From: JAEXOD01 sp963663265
GTDB lineage: Bacteria; Bacteroidota; Ignavibacteria; Ignavibacteriales; Melioribacteraceae
Direction: 5' to 3'
Assembly: GCA_963663265.2 (NCBI GenBank)
Contig: CAXXXM010000001.1
Location: 1,116,001-1,180,000 of the forward strand
DNA: 64,000 bases
The number at the start of each line of letters is the position of its first letter. The stretch's first letter is position 1. Positions 16,267 through 29,600 of this stretch are shown piece after piece. The notes below the pieces were generated by a model. It ran no database searches and was not told where the DNA came from. It was given only the letters and a program-made list of their open reading frames with translations. The position numbers and the translations under genes were made by a program.

Positions 16267-17640
16267 ATGAAAAATCTTTATAAATACTTACTTTTCATTT
16301 TTTTAATTCCTTGTTTAATTAAACCTCAAGATTCTTTGCAAATAAAAGAATTAAAAAAGATTTACATTAACTTGGAATACAACACAATAGCATATGACGA
16401 CTTAAAGAAGAAGTGGTTTATTAATGATCCTGAATTTGTAAGAGATGTTTACAGTCGTTTTATTATTAATAACGAACTCCGTATAAATGGTGTTCCGGCA
16501 TCTTCTGAAGTTGTGAAGGAAAAATCAAAAGGCATATTTGATGGTAATATCATTATTGATGTTAGAAAGAGATTTTATGATGATGAATTAGAATATTTTG
16601 CATTTGTTCCATCATCAGAATTGGAAAAGGAAAAACCTCAATACTTGTTTGATCCGGTAGAAGATCCTTTTGAATTACGAACAATTATTGGTTCAAATTT
16701 ATACGAAAGAATACAGAAGCAGCAATACTTTTTTGCTGATATTACTAAAGATGTTTATGATACAAAACCGGGTTATTATTTCGATTTAGATTTGAACTTA
16801 CTCAATCCTGAAGTTATGTTTTGGTCAACAACCAGCAACCAAAGAAACAAATACTTAGTATCTGTAATTGGTAATTGGGGAAATAAAAATATTTATTTGC
16901 CAGGTTGGTTTTCTCCTGAATATACAGTTGGTTTACAGTTAGCGTATCACAAAATTTTGAGTTCAGATCCAAGAGATTATACTTATAAAGTAGCTTTGGG
17001 TACAACAATGGAATCTGGAAAACCTTATGTAAGTGATTTACCAAAGGCTCCGGTTCTTAAAAGCGGTCAAAGTATCTATTTCAAAATTAATGGTAATCTC
17101 TCTGAATATATTTTCCCATCTTTTCCAAAATTGTATATGAATCTGGAAGGACAGATGTCATTTGGCGATTACAAAAATTCCGATTTTGGATTTGCGAGAA
17201 CCACTCAGTTTTATTCAATACGAGATTATTTCGTGTTAAATTTCTTAAAACGTGATATTGCAAATGTATTTGATTTGGGTATGTTTCAAGCCGGTTTAGG
17301 TTGGTCGTCTCACTCTGTTTACCATTACGAGGTTGACCCTACAAAAACCAAACTAAAAGATTTAGATGGTGGTGAATTCTTTGATAAGTTTACTCATTTT
17401 GCTAATCTTAGCTTAGGTTTATCAAAGCGTGGTGGTTTGTTGCAGCATGAAACTAACATTGTTTTCAGTTATAGTTCGGAGTCATATGGATTTATTGGCT
17501 TTGAAGTTAACTTTATGATAGATGATACTTTCGGCCTTATGGCAGGATATTATTCTGGATTTAGCATTGATAAAAATAAAACTCCATATAGAACTGATAA
17601 ATATTTGGTGTTTTCACCAATGTTAAGGATTAATTACTAA
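16267..17640 (+). CDS. Predicted outer-membrane beta-barrel protein, family B copy 1
   Basis: The 457-residue protein has a signal peptide (MKNLYKYLLFIFLIPCLIK) and an N-terminal soluble part (LEYNTIAYDDLKKKWFINDPEFVRDVYSRF, then IDVRKRFYDDELEY) of ~150 residues. The rest is beta-strand rich and ends KYLVFSPMLRINY, with the terminal aromatic residue typical of outer-membrane barrels. The family is not one I know. Its paralogue at 19190 shares LEYNTIA(Y/F)(D/N)DLK, the RINGE/RINGV segment, IGRWGND/IGNWGNK and the last strand. By analogy to PorP/SprF barrels, which partner giant T9SS adhesins, it may anchor or guide the product of the giant gene; that is inference only. Confidence 0.62.
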   Translation: MKNLYKYLLFIFLIPCLIKPQDSLQIKELKKIYINLEYNTIAYDDLKKKWFINDPEFVRDVYSRFIINNELRINGVPASSEVVKEKSKGIFDGNIIIDVRKRFYDDELEYFAFVPSSELEKEKPQYLFDPVEDPFELRTIIGSNLYERIQKQQYFFADITKDVYDTKPGYYFDLDLNLLNPEVMFWSTTSNQRNKYLVSVIGNWGNKNIYLPGWFSPEYTVGLQLAYHKILSSDPRDYTYKVALGTTMESGKPYVSDLPKAPVLKSGQSIYFKINGNLSEYIFPSFPKLYMNLEGQMSFGDYKNSDFGFARTTQFYSIRDYFVLNFLKRDIANVFDLGMFQAGLGWSSHSVYHYEVDPTKTKLKDLDGGEFFDKFTHFANLSLGLSKRGGLLQHETNIVFSYSSESYGFIGFEVNFMIDDTFGLMAGYYSGFSIDKNKTPYRTDKYLVFSPMLRINY

Positions 17641-17674
17641 CAGTTATGTTTCTATTAACTAAATCGATGCTGCA

Positions 17675-19174
17675 ATGAGAAAAATTTTATTTTTCTGTAC
17701 TTTTTTGATACTCACAAGTATTAATTTTGGACAAAATATTTGGGATGTGTATAAAAAAGTTGAAAAGAAATTGAAAAATGATTCAAAATACTTGGATTTG
17801 TATTCGATAAACTTTACTCCAAATATAGATGAATTACCATATTTTCAAAATGTTCCTTTGGCTTTTAATAAAGGAACATTTAGTTTTGATGGTGAAACAA
17901 GTTATAGTGTTGTATTTATAAAGGAAACAGTTGAAATTGATTCTGTTCTACTTTTATATGTTTATACAATTAAAACATCCGGCGGGGATTCGGATTCAAA
18001 CAGTTTAATTGCAACAGCTAATACTACAAAAATTGATACTGTAAAAGTATTATCGTATGCTGATATACAAGAACTCTATTTTAACCCATCAACTCGTAAA
18101 CACTACGATGAATTATATAGGGTTGTTGTTGCAACAATACAAGAACAAGAACCACGTTCCTTATTAGGGATTGATGTTTCTAAAGAGTTAAAAAAAAGCA
18201 AAGGTTATTCAAGTTCTGATAATACTGATTTTCTTAATTACATGTATGTCAATTCGATTCATAAATACCCACCACTAAAATCACAAACAGTTGTTAGAAG
18301 AAGGGGACGCGTTAAGGAAGAAAATATCGGTACGGAATTTCAAATAGATGCTTCGTTAAGTCATTGTACTTTTACTCATAAAATGCTTGAATTTCCCTTT
18401 TATTCTTTAAGTGGGGAAGTTAATACTTGCGATGATTTTCTCAATCTTGTCCCTTATCAAAATATGACTATTAATGGTGGCATAAGGGGACTTATTTCGT
18501 TTTCTGGTGATGAACAAAATTTAAAAAAAGATTTAGTTTTGGATGTAAGAATATTGGGGAAGGCAAAGGTTAATTTTAGTAATATTTCACATAAACTTCC
18601 TTTTGTGTTTGCTGATGCAGCAAAATTAAATGTGAATTCCGGTGTTATATTAGATATTAAAACCACACAATTTTATAATTTTCCATTTGTTAATTTATAT
18701 TTGTCAACGGGGTCAAAAAATTACGAAAGTCCCAATGTTGTTTTTGGAAAACGTGATAGTTCGTATTCGTTTTTTACATCAACTCAGTGGAGATTTTTAT
18801 TCTCGTTTTTTTGGAATGCAAGCGAAAGAGCTGACTTAAGATTAAAAATGGATGTTGGTTTAGGTGCTCATGATGTTATTGAGGTTATTAAATATAAAAG
18901 GCAAATAATCCAAAATCAACTTAACAACAAGATTAAACCGATAGTTGCATTTAATTTAGCTTTTGTACCCAAAGGAGATGAATTATTAAATCTTTCTTTG
19001 AGATATTATGATAGTATAATTAAAGGTGATGTTTGGTTTAAATTATTAGAGATTCCTCCTCATGTTTTTAGACTTGGGGGTGTGTTTATTTCTTCTCCAT
19101 TATTTAGAAATGTTCAAAAATGGGAAAATGAAGGAAGCGGGATGATTCAAATCCATTATCGTTATGGTTTATAA
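17675..19174 (+). CDS. Exported envelope protein, family A copy 2 (unknown function)
   Basis: The 499-residue protein opens with a signal peptide (ends near INFGQ) and IWDVYKKVEKKLKNDSKYLDL, parallel to copy 1. It shares with copy 1 a stretch around IDSVLLLYVYTI, the IDASLSHCTFTHKMLEF segment (copy 1: IDASFSHISFSHAVMEF), FPFVNLYLSTGSKN.ESPNV, and FAFVPKGDELL. The second half is beta-rich and ends MIQIHYRYGL. Gaps are 34 bases before and 15 after. The shared IDAS-SH-F-H segment is the best family signature seen. No catalytic motif stands out, so a structural, receptor or barrel role is most likely. The sequence divergence from copy 1 suggests different partners rather than redundant dosage. 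Confidence 0.6.
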   Translation: MRKILFFCTFLILTSINFGQNIWDVYKKVEKKLKNDSKYLDLYSINFTPNIDELPYFQNVPLAFNKGTFSFDGETSYSVVFIKETVEIDSVLLLYVYTIKTSGGDSDSNSLIATANTTKIDTVKVLSYADIQELYFNPSTRKHYDELYRVVVATIQEQEPRSLLGIDVSKELKKSKGYSSSDNTDFLNYMYVNSIHKYPPLKSQTVVRRRGRVKEENIGTEFQIDASLSHCTFTHKMLEFPFYSLSGEVNTCDDFLNLVPYQNMTINGGIRGLISFSGDEQNLKKDLVLDVRILGKAKVNFSNISHKLPFVFADAAKLNVNSGVILDIKTTQFYNFPFVNLYLSTGSKNYESPNVVFGKRDSSYSFFTSTQWRFLFSFFWNASERADLRLKMDVGLGAHDVIEVIKYKRQIIQNQLNNKIKPIVAFNLAFVPKGDELLNLSLRYYDSIIKGDVWFKLLEIPPHVFRLGGVFISSPLFRNVQKWENEGSGMIQIHYRYGL

Positions 19175-19189
19175 TTAAATTAATATATT

Positions 19190-20581
19190 ATGAAAAAACA
19201 TTTACTATTTTTAATAATACTTTTTTTGTTTAATCAAGTTTTTTCTCAAGAAACTATTGATGAAAAAATTAAATATATCGAAAAAGTATATCGAAACTTA
19301 GAATATAACACAATAGCGTTTAACGATTTAAAAGAAACTTGGAATTTGACCGATCCAATGTTTGTAAGAGAAATCTTTAATCGATTTGTTGTTAGTAATG
19401 CTTTACGAATTAACGGTGAAAAGCCCACAGTTGATACTTTAAAGAAATTAGCAGAGGATGTTTTTAATGGTTATGTTTTTGTTGAATTAAAGAAACGTTA
19501 TTATGATGATGAGATTGAATTACTAAGATTTTTTACTGAATCAACAATAAATGAAGATACTGTTAGAACATACTTCTTCGATGAATTTAATGATCCTGTT
19601 TATATAAAAAGCGTTCTGGGTGAGAAAGTTTATGGAGAATTAAAAGCAAAATTATATTCTCTTACTGATTTATCAAAAACTTTTTATGATTCAAAAGAAG
19701 GTTATAAATTTGACATATTTTGTCATGTCCAAAATCCAGAATTAAAGTTTTATCAGCTAACAACAAATAATAGAAATAAATTTTTACTTTCAGCAATAGG
19801 GCGATGGGGAAACGATTATATTGTTCTTCCTGGTTGGTATGACCCACACTATGTAATTGGAATGAAAATAAGATATATTGATTATTTAGTCAACAATCAA
19901 CCAAATAGTGCCTACAATTTAGAAATTGGTTTTAGTGTTGATTCAAAATGGCCTGGTTTTAATTTTGTTGAAGGTAGTTATGGGAGAAGAATTTATAGCT
20001 CGAGTAGCAACTTGTATATTCACGCAGATGGAAACCCCTTAAAACTGATATGGCCAAAATTAGAAAAATTTGATTTATATTTTGATGGTTCGTTTGCCAT
20101 GAGTGAATACTCTGTTAAAGATTATGATATTAATTATATTTCACAATTCTTTTCTAATCGAAATTATTTAGTATTTTTAGTAAAATATAAAAATTTAACA
20201 AATTTAATGGATTTGGGTATGTTAAATGTTGGGTTGGGGTTAGCCTCTTTCGATATTTACCAATACTACTTAGATCCCCACAAAGTAAATCTTATAAATG
20301 CAAATAGAAGTTCGAAAGGGTATTTTAAGAACTCAATTATTGCTGAAGCAGGTATAGAAAATTTTACTGGTTTATTACAACATAAATTTTATTTGCAGTT
20401 GGGATACGATATTACTGAATCAAATGGCTATTTTGGCTTAAAAACTCAAATTATGCTAAGTAATTCTTTAGGGTTTGATTTTAAATTTTTCAAATCATTT
20501 GCCAAACCACAAAACGGAATTCCATTTTTTAGACTTGATAATTATATAGTCTTTTCTCCAATTATAAGGATTAACTATTAA
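19190..20581 (+). CDS. Predicted outer-membrane beta-barrel protein, family B copy 2
   Basis: The 463-residue paralogue of the gene at 16267 has a signal peptide (ends near VFSQE), a soluble N-terminal part with LEYNTIAFNDLKETWNLTDPMFVREIFNRF, and a barrel-like remainder with GRWGNDYIVLPGWYDPHYVIGMKI (copy 1: IYLPGWFSPEYTVGLQL). It ends DNYIVFSPIIRINY, again with a terminal Tyr. It starts 15 bases after A2 and the giant gene starts 29 bases after it. The proximity to the giant gene fits a partner role. The DLMDLGMLNVGLG region parallels FDLGMFQAGLG in copy 1. Confidence 0.62.
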   Translation: MKKHLLFLIILFLFNQVFSQETIDEKIKYIEKVYRNLEYNTIAFNDLKETWNLTDPMFVREIFNRFVVSNALRINGEKPTVDTLKKLAEDVFNGYVFVELKKRYYDDEIELLRFFTESTINEDTVRTYFFDEFNDPVYIKSVLGEKVYGELKAKLYSLTDLSKTFYDSKEGYKFDIFCHVQNPELKFYQLTTNNRNKFLLSAIGRWGNDYIVLPGWYDPHYVIGMKIRYIDYLVNNQPNSAYNLEIGFSVDSKWPGFNFVEGSYGRRIYSSSSNLYIHADGNPLKLIWPKLEKFDLYFDGSFAMSEYSVKDYDINYISQFFSNRNYLVFLVKYKNLTNLMDLGMLNVGLGLASFDIYQYYLDPHKVNLINANRSSKGYFKNSIIAEAGIENFTGLLQHKFYLQLGYDITESNGYFGLKTQIMLSNSLGFDFKFFKSFAKPQNGIPFFRLDNYIVFSPIIRINY

Positions 20582-20610
20582 TATATTACTACTTAGGAGT
20601 TAGTTGGTTA

Positions 20611-23600
20611 ATGAATAAATATATACTTTTTATTTTACTATTAATTGGTCTTATTTCTACAACAAATGCATATAATGAAAATAATAGTAAATTAACCGCA
20701 AATGCTCTATCAAAAAGAGAGCCGAAAGCAAAGTCTATTCAACTTACTGCTCCAAATGGAGGTGAAATATGGCAGGCAGGTTCAACTCAACTAATTAAGT
20801 GGACAAGTAGTGAAATTACATTTGTTAATATAAGCTATTCAACTAATAATGGAATAAATTGGACTTCAATTGCAAATCATGTTGAAGCAAGTCTTTGGCA
20901 ATATTATTGGAATATTCCTAAAAATATTACTCCTTCACAAGAATTTAGAATTAGAGTTGTTGATGAATCAGATGCGTTATTTTCTGATATGAGTGACAAT
21001 AAATTTATTTTAACCAAATTAAACCTATTATCTCCAACTTCATCAATATCATTTCAAACTGGTAGAGTAGATACTATTAAGTGGGTTGCAAGTTCGGATA
21101 TTGCGTCAGTTGATATTGATATAAGTATAAATGACGGGGCTTGGCAAACGGTAATTCATAATTATGATGCTTCATTAGGGCAATATGAATATTCGGTTCC
21201 AAACAATGCTTCGGCAAATAATAGAATTAGAATTAGAAATAGTGCTATTCTTTCAACTCAAACTATTAGTGATTATTTTAGAATTGCCACACTCGATTTA
21301 AATTCTCCAAATGGTGGTGAAGTTTGGTTTCAAGGAACAAACCAGACAATATCTTGGAATAGCAACAGCATAACCAACCTTGGAATAGCATACTCTATAG
21401 ACAATAGTTTGACTTGGACAATCATAGAAGATCCTTATTCTGCTGCTTTTAATTCTTATAGTTTTCAAGTTCCAAGTGTTGCGTCAAATCAAGCATTGAT
21501 AAAAGTGTATGATGCAGATGAACCGGAAATATTTGATGTTAGTAATACGGTATTTACCATTTATACTTTAACAGTAACATCTCCAAATGCAAATACTGGT
21601 TGGGAAATTGGTAGTACTAAAAATATAACTTGGTCATCAAATCTCACCGGAAATGTAAAAATTGAAATTACAACAAATAATGGTACAAATTGGTCACAAA
21701 TTGCTACTGGAATTTCTGCTTCATTAGGTGTTTATTCATATGTAATTCCTAATACACCAACTGCAAGAGGAAAAATAAGGATAACAAGTACAACAAATGC
21801 AGCTTATTCAGCTGTATCAGATGGCTTATTTACAATAGGCAATATCAACATAACTCGCCCATCAGGTGGGGAAGTATTCAGAGCTGGGGATGTTGAATCG
21901 ATATTGTGGACATCTACTGCGGGAATAAATTTAATTAAGATTGAATACTCAACTGATGGAATAAATTGGAATTTAATTACTGCAAATGCACAAGCTTCAT
22001 TAGGTAGATATGATTGGGCAATTCCATCCAATTTGGCTTCTTCAACCGGTTATATTAGATTAAGTGATTCTGAAAGTGATTCCGGTTTGAGATTTGAAAC
22101 AAGCTCTTTTACAATAACCAATATTGTAATTACATCTCCAACCGGAAACGAAATCTACAAAGGAGGAACAGCACAAAATATTACTTGGGTTGCAAGCCCC
22201 AACATCTCAAATGTGAATATTGAATTTAGAAGAGATGATTCATTGCCATGGCAGACTATTGCAACCTCTGTAGCCGCAAATTTAGGAACCTATACTTGGA
22301 ATATTCCAGATACTCTAAGTACTGCTTATGGAAAAATTAGGATATCTTCAAGCTCAAATATTAATATTGAAAGTACAAGTGATGGATACTTTAAGGTTGG
22401 TAATATAAGAATTAATACCCCCAATGGGGGAGAGAAATTAGTTGGTAATGGTAATTATAACGTTACATGGACAAGTACTTCAAGCGTAAGTTATTTGAGA
22501 ATGCAGTACTCATTAGATGGTGGTTTAACTTTCATCAATGTTCCAAATGCATCTTCTTATCCAGCAAGTGCTGGTTCTTTTACATGGCAAGTGCCCAATA
22601 TTCTATCTAATAATGTGTTGTTTAGAATTAGTGATTCTGATGGACCGGTTATTTTTGATGTTAGTGATAATACATTTTCTATTGCTGAACTTGGTTTAAC
22701 TTACCCAAATGGTGGAGAAGGTTTTGTTCCTGGCACTCCGGTTACAATTACTTGGAGTTCAACAAATATTACAAGCATTAATTTGGATTACCAGGTTAAT
22801 AATGGAATTTGGAATAATATTGTTACAAACATTAATGCTGCATTGGGAAGCTATAACTGGACAATTCCTAATACTCCTTCAGCTCAAGTTAATATTAGAA
22901 TTAGTGCCAACGAAAATACGGAATTGTTTGATATTACTGATGGTGTATTTAAAATAGGCAGTATCCAAGTTCTTTCTTCCAATGGCGGTGAAGTAGTTCA
23001 GGTTGGCGAAGATAGTCAAATTGAGTGGAACTATACAAATGGTATTAATTCGGTTAATATTGATTTGACAACTAATAACGGTGTTTCTTGGATAAATTTA
23101 GTGACTAATTATCCATCTACCGGAACATATAATTGGTCTGTTACAAATGCAGCATCAAATACTGCAAAACTAAGAATAAGTGACGCAGATAATCCAACCA
23201 TTTATGATATTAGTGATAATGACTTTTCAATACGTAATTTAATTCTAAATTATCCAAACGGTGGAAATTTCTTTTTGGTTGATAGTGTTGTTGCTGTAAC
23301 ATGGCAGCAGTTTAGCGTGGCTAATGTGCGTTTAGAGTATTCAACTGACAATGGATTGTTTTGGAATACAATTGTAAATTCTGTCCCATCTGTTCCAAGT
23401 CTGTATAATTGGACTATTCCTAATATGCCATCAAATAGGGTATTAGTTAGAATAAGTGATGCAGATTTCCAACCAAATTATATTTCTGATGTTAGTGATG
23501 CAAACTTTAGTATAAATATGGTTTACGTTATTTCACCGGACGGAGGAGAAAGTTATGTTGTTAATAGTCTCCAAAATGTAAAATGGAAAGTTCACAATAG

Positions 23601-26600
23601 TGTAAATAATTTAAGGTTGGAGTATACAACAAACAATGGTACATCTTGGTCAATTGTTGAAAATTCTATTCCAGCAGCAACGCTTAATTACAACTGGACA
23701 ATTCCTAATACACCAACGTCTCAAGCACGAATTAGGCTGATTGATGTTGATAATTCAGCTGTTCTCGATGAAAGCAATAATATGTTTGCTATTGGAAGTA
23801 TTTTACTTACTTCTCCAGATGGGTTTGAGAGATGGAAAGTCGGTTCCACCCATTCAATTACTTGGAATAATATTAGTACTGTTCCCAATGTTGATATTGA
23901 TTATTCAACTGATAATGGTTTAACATGGATAAATATTGCTGCTAACTATGATGCTACATTAGAAAATTATGATTGGGTAATACCAAATACTGTAACATCA
24001 TTTGCATTAGTAAGAGTAAGAAGTTCTTCAAATCAAGATTTATTTGATATAAGCAATAATAACTTTAGTATTGTATCGCTAAACGTAACTTCGCCAAATG
24101 GTGGGGAAGTTTTACAAGTTGGAAATAACTTAGCAATTACTTGGGATGTTAATAATATTACATATGTAAATATTGATTATTCAGTTGATAATGGAAATAC
24201 TTGGAATCGAATTGGTTATGATGTTCTTGCTTCTGATGAAATATTTAATTATACATTACCGGATATTCCAACAAGTACCGGATTGATAAGAATAGTAGAC
24301 AGCCAAGATAATTCGATTTTTGATGTAAGTAATGCTGATTTTAGAGTATTACGCTTATATTTAAACAGCCCAAATGGTGGTGAAAGTTATAAAATTGGGA
24401 TGAGTCGGAATATTACTTGGAATTCGAGTGGAATAACTAATTTAGATATTTTCTATTCATTAGATAATGGTGTTAATTGGAATACTGTTAGTCTAAATAA
24501 TGCTGCGTCAACCGGTTTTTATAATTGGTTATTACCAAATATTCCATCAAATACGGTAAAAATCAAAATATTAGATCATGATAATCCATCTATCCAGGAT
24601 TCATCTGACAATTATTTTACTGTTGGAACAATTAGTGTTCTTGAACCAATATTAAGTGAGATATTAAAAGCCAATACTATTAAACAGATTAAGTGGACAG
24701 CTACTCCGGGAATTGAAAATGTTAAAATTGAATTTCGATTAAATAATAGTTCTTCTTGGGAAGTAATTGAGCCTTCAGCTACTGCTCAAGTGGGTACGTA
24801 TAATTGGTTAGTATCAAATAACGCTTCTAATCAAGCTAAAATCCGCATATCTGATGCAGTAAATGGAACATTTATTATTGATAGCTCCGCTCAATTTACA
24901 ATAAATACTATTAATTTAGTTTCTCCTAATGGTGGAGAGTATTGGCAGTCGGGCACAACAAAAACTATAAGATGGACAAGTTCATTAACAGGAAATGTTA
25001 AACTGTCTTATTCTCTTGATAATGGGGCAAGTTGGAATACAATTGCAGCTTCTGTGCCAGCCATTACAAATAGTTACAATTGGTTAATCCCTAATGGTTT
25101 ATCATCAAACCAAGTAATTGTTAAAATTAATGATGTTATCACTCCTGCTGTTCAGGATTCAAGCGATGGAGTTTTTAGAGTTGGAGATATCGCAATTACA
25201 AATATTCTTGGTGGTGAAAATTGGCAGACCATTACTCAAAAATTAATTAATTTTAGTACATCTAACAGCATTAATGAAGTAAATATTGAATATACATTAG
25301 ATAATATTGTTTGGAACTCGATTGTTTCCAACTATCCGGCTTCTTCAGGTAGTTATTTATGGAATATTGGTGATATTAATCCATCAAGTACTGCACGTAT
25401 TAGAATAAGTGATTCAGAATCTTCATTGGGTATTGTTGATGTAAGCAATACATTTAATTTGATTCAGCTTAAAGTTACTTCTCCAAATGGGAATGAATTA
25501 TGGCAAAATGGACAGACAAATTTAATTCAATGGGTATCAAGTAGTCATGTTCCTAATGTTAATATTTATTACAGTTTAGATAACGGTTCTAATTGGGTCT
25601 TGATTCATGGCAATTACCCATCAGTTTCAAATAATGTGAATAGTTATTCTTGGTTAGTTCCAAATACTCTACTTAGCCAGCAAACATTAATTAGAATTGA
25701 GAGTGTTGCAAATAATTTGATAGTTGACAATTCTGATGATAACTTTTCCATTGGTAATTTAGCTATTACTTCACCAATTAATAATTCTGAATACCAGAGT
25801 GGAAAAAAAGTCAACATTACATGGAATAGTACAAATATTGGAAATGTTAGATTAGAATATTCTTTAGATAATGGAAATACTTGGACAACCATAATTAATT
25901 CTTTGTCGTCAGACCTTCATTCTTACAATTGGACTGTTGATAATAATATTTCTTCTCATCAAGCAAGAGTAAGAATAACAGCCCTTAATAACGTTTTAAT
26001 TACGAGTATAAGCGACCCATTTATTATAAAACTCTTACAGCTTACTACTCCTGATGGTGGGGAACAGTGGCAAGGTGGTTCAGTTAAAGCAATAATTTGG
26101 AATAGTTCAGAAATTAATAGCCTTTCTCTCTATTCTTCAATAGATAATGGGGCTACTTGGGTTTTAATCTCAAATAATATTAATGCATCTGCAGGAACTT
26201 ATAATTGGTTAGTACCTGAGAATATAGCAACAACTAACGCTAAAATAAGACTAATTGATGAAGATAATAATACTGTCAGAGATTCAAGCAGTTATGCCTT
26301 TACAATTAACTCGTTGAATTTATCATCTCCATTAGGGGGTGAGGAGTATCAAGCTGGTACTCCGATAAATATTTCATGGACGGGTATTAATTTAGGTCTA
26401 TTACAAATAGACTATTCGTTAAATAATGGAACTGATTGGATTAAAATTATCGATAATATTAATGGTGATATTCGCTCTTATAATTGGAATATTCCATCCG
26501 ATACGGCATCAAATACAGCAAAAATAAGAATTAGGGAGTTAGCTGATACTACAAATGAAGACATATCACCAGTATTTACCATTAATAGATTGCAAGTATA

Positions 26601-29600
26601 TTCTCCTAATGGAAGTGAAAACTGGCAAGCAGGTTCTACAAAACAAATTGTGTGGTATAGTAAGTATATTAACTCTGTATCAGTTGCTTATAGTTTAGAT
26701 AATGGAACTAATTGGACAAATATTGCCGAAAATGTTGCCGGTAATACTTATTCATTAAATTGGGATATTCCGTCAAACATATCTTCTACGAACGCAAGGA
26801 TTAAAGTATGGGATACTAACAACAGTTCATTTAAAGATTCCAGCGATTTAACTTTTACTATTAGTAATATTGGTATTACTGCTCCAACATTAAATTCTCA
26901 TATCTTAGCCGGTTATACAACTAAAATAACTTGGAATTCTTCTAACATGGGTATGATTGGTATCTCTTATAGTATTGATAATGGTAATACCTGGAATATT
27001 ATAGCTAATAATGTAAACTCGGCAGTAAATCAATATAATTGGAGTGTCCCAACAAATGCCGCTTCTGACCAAGCATTAATAAGATTACAATCACTTAATG
27101 ATCCATTAATTTATATTACTTCCGGGTTATTTACAATCAGTAGTATTGAAATTGTGTCTCCAAATGGAGGTGAAGTCTGGCAAGCCGGAAGCACACATAA
27201 TATTTCTTGGAATTCTCAATATGTAAATAATGTTAACTTAAAATATAGTCTTAATAATGGTACAACTTGGAATACAATAGTTGAAAACATACCATCTATT
27301 CCTGCTACACTAAGTTGGACATTGCCTCAAAACATTTCAAGTATGAATTCTATTGTTAAAATAGAAGATGCGATGTATTCCAATATTGTTGATTCATCTA
27401 ATACAGCTTTTACAATTGCAGATTTAAAAATTACTTCTCCTATTTTAAATGAACAAATTCAAGCAGGACAAAACAAAAATATTACTTGGACTTCTTCGAA
27501 TATTGGTTTAATCAATATTGAATTTTCAATTGATAATGGTACTACATGGAATAGTATCAGCAATAATGTATCAGCAAATCAACAATCTTATCAATGGATA
27601 GTCCCTAACAATGTTACAAGTAATCAGGCTCTTGTTAGGTTATCATCGGTTTTAGACCCAACAATATTGTCGATTTCTCCTATTTTTATTATTAGTTCAA
27701 TTACTGTAACTTCACCTAATGGTGGTGAGATTATGCAAGCCGGTACCTCTACAAATATTACTTGGAATAGCCAATATATTAATAATATTTCTATTGATTA
27801 CTCAATTGATAATGGGACTAATTGGTTAAGTGTTGTTGAAAATATACCATCAAATACCGGTTCTTACAATTGGATTACGCCAAATGATATCTCTTCTTCT
27901 ACAACATTAATTAGAGTAAAAGACCATAATAATAATAATGTTTACGATATTAGTGATAATACGTTTACACTCAGCAGAATAGTTATTACTGCTCCTATTT
28001 CCGGTGCACAACTCCAAACTGATAGAGAAACTACCATTAGATGGGAAGCAGGTAATATTGGGAATATATTAATTGAATATTCGATTGATAATGGTACAAG
28101 TTGGAACACAATTGCTAATAATATTAATTCTTCATTATTAAATTATAAATGGGTAGTGCCTTCAAATGTTGCAACAAGCCAAGGTTTGATTAGGATTTCT
28201 TCAATTGCAATCCCTACAATTTTAAGCACAAGTGAATTATTTAAAATTAGTACTTTAGAATTAATATCTCCAAATGGAGGAGAACGTTGGCAGGCAAATA
28301 CAACAGAAAACATTACTTGGAATAGTTTACAAGTTAGCAATGTTAATTTGTATTATTCAATTGATAACGGAATAAACTATTCCTTAATAGCTGCAAACAT
28401 TGCAGCAGCTGCTGGCACATACTCTTGGGTCATTCCTGCTAATGTTACTACTACGGATGGTAGAATTAAAATAATTGATGCTGGTAATTCAGCTATACAA
28501 GATTCTAATGATAATAAGTTTACTATTGGGAGTTTAGGAATATTTTCTCCTGCCGGAAATGAGGAATGGCAGGCTGGTAAACAGTATACAATAACTTGGA
28601 ATGCAAACACTACTAATTCTTCTTTAAGAATTGAATATTCAAACGATGGTGGTACTTCGTGGAATATAATTGAAAATAGCTATCCAACTGCAAGTAACAA
28701 TTATTTATGGACAGTCCCTGCTAATGAAGGAACAGCAACTGCAAGGGTACGTATAACTGATAATTCTAAAAATTTAACTTATCAAAGTAATTTATTTACA
28801 ATTAAGCAATTAGAAATAACTCAACCGTTAGGTGGAGAAAACTGGAATTCTGGAACAACTCAAAATATTACTTGGAATAGTAGTCAAATTATTAATGTAA
28901 AAATTGAATATACAACAAATAATGGTAATACTTGGAATCCCATTGTTAATTCTATTAATGCTGTACCCGCAACCTATGCATGGACAATTCCTGCAGATTT
29001 AGGAAATAATAATGTTAAATTAAAAATAACTGATGCTTCTAATAGTTTAATTAATGATAGTATGGCGGTATCATTAAAGATTGGGAGTGTAGTAGTTGTT
29101 TCTCCAAATGGTGGAGAAATACTTCAAGCTGGGACAACCTATAAAATTAGATGGATAAATACTTCAAATATTTTTGACGTAAGTATTGAATTTAGTGAAG
29201 ATAATGGTGCCACTTGGAATTATTTAACAAATTCAACACAAGCAGATGGTGAATATGATTGGAATATTCCAAATACAATTGCTACAACAAATGGACTTAT
29301 TAGAATAACTGATAATAATTCATCAGGTCTTATTATAGACCAAAGCAATTCAGTTTTCACAATAAATAACTTAAATCTTTTAACTCCAAATGGTTTTGAA
29401 AACTTGACTGTTGGGAATGTATATCCAATTACTTGGAGTGCAAGTAATAATATAGCCTTAGTTACTTTAGAGTATTACAATGAGAATAGTGGTTGGAAAC
29501 AGATAGCAACAAATATAAATGCAAATCTTGGTACATATAGTTGGACTATTCCAAACGATCCTTCTGATTCAGTAAAAGTTAGGATTAAAAATGTTGCAAA

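Larger units (their letters stand above)
14711..20581 (+). repeat. Tandem duplication of a two-gene A-B unit
   Basis: Unit 1 is 14711-17640 (A1, B1) and unit 2 is 17675-20581 (A2, B2). Gene order, lengths (514/457 versus 499/463 residues), signal peptides and many short protein motifs are shared, while the DNA has diverged widely. The duplication is therefore old and both copies have been kept intact. Confidence 0.88.

Noticed and set aside
16267..20581. Family B proteins as GldN
   Set aside because: They follow the GldL/M-like genes as GldN would, but they are longer, end as barrels and lack the GldN motifs I know.
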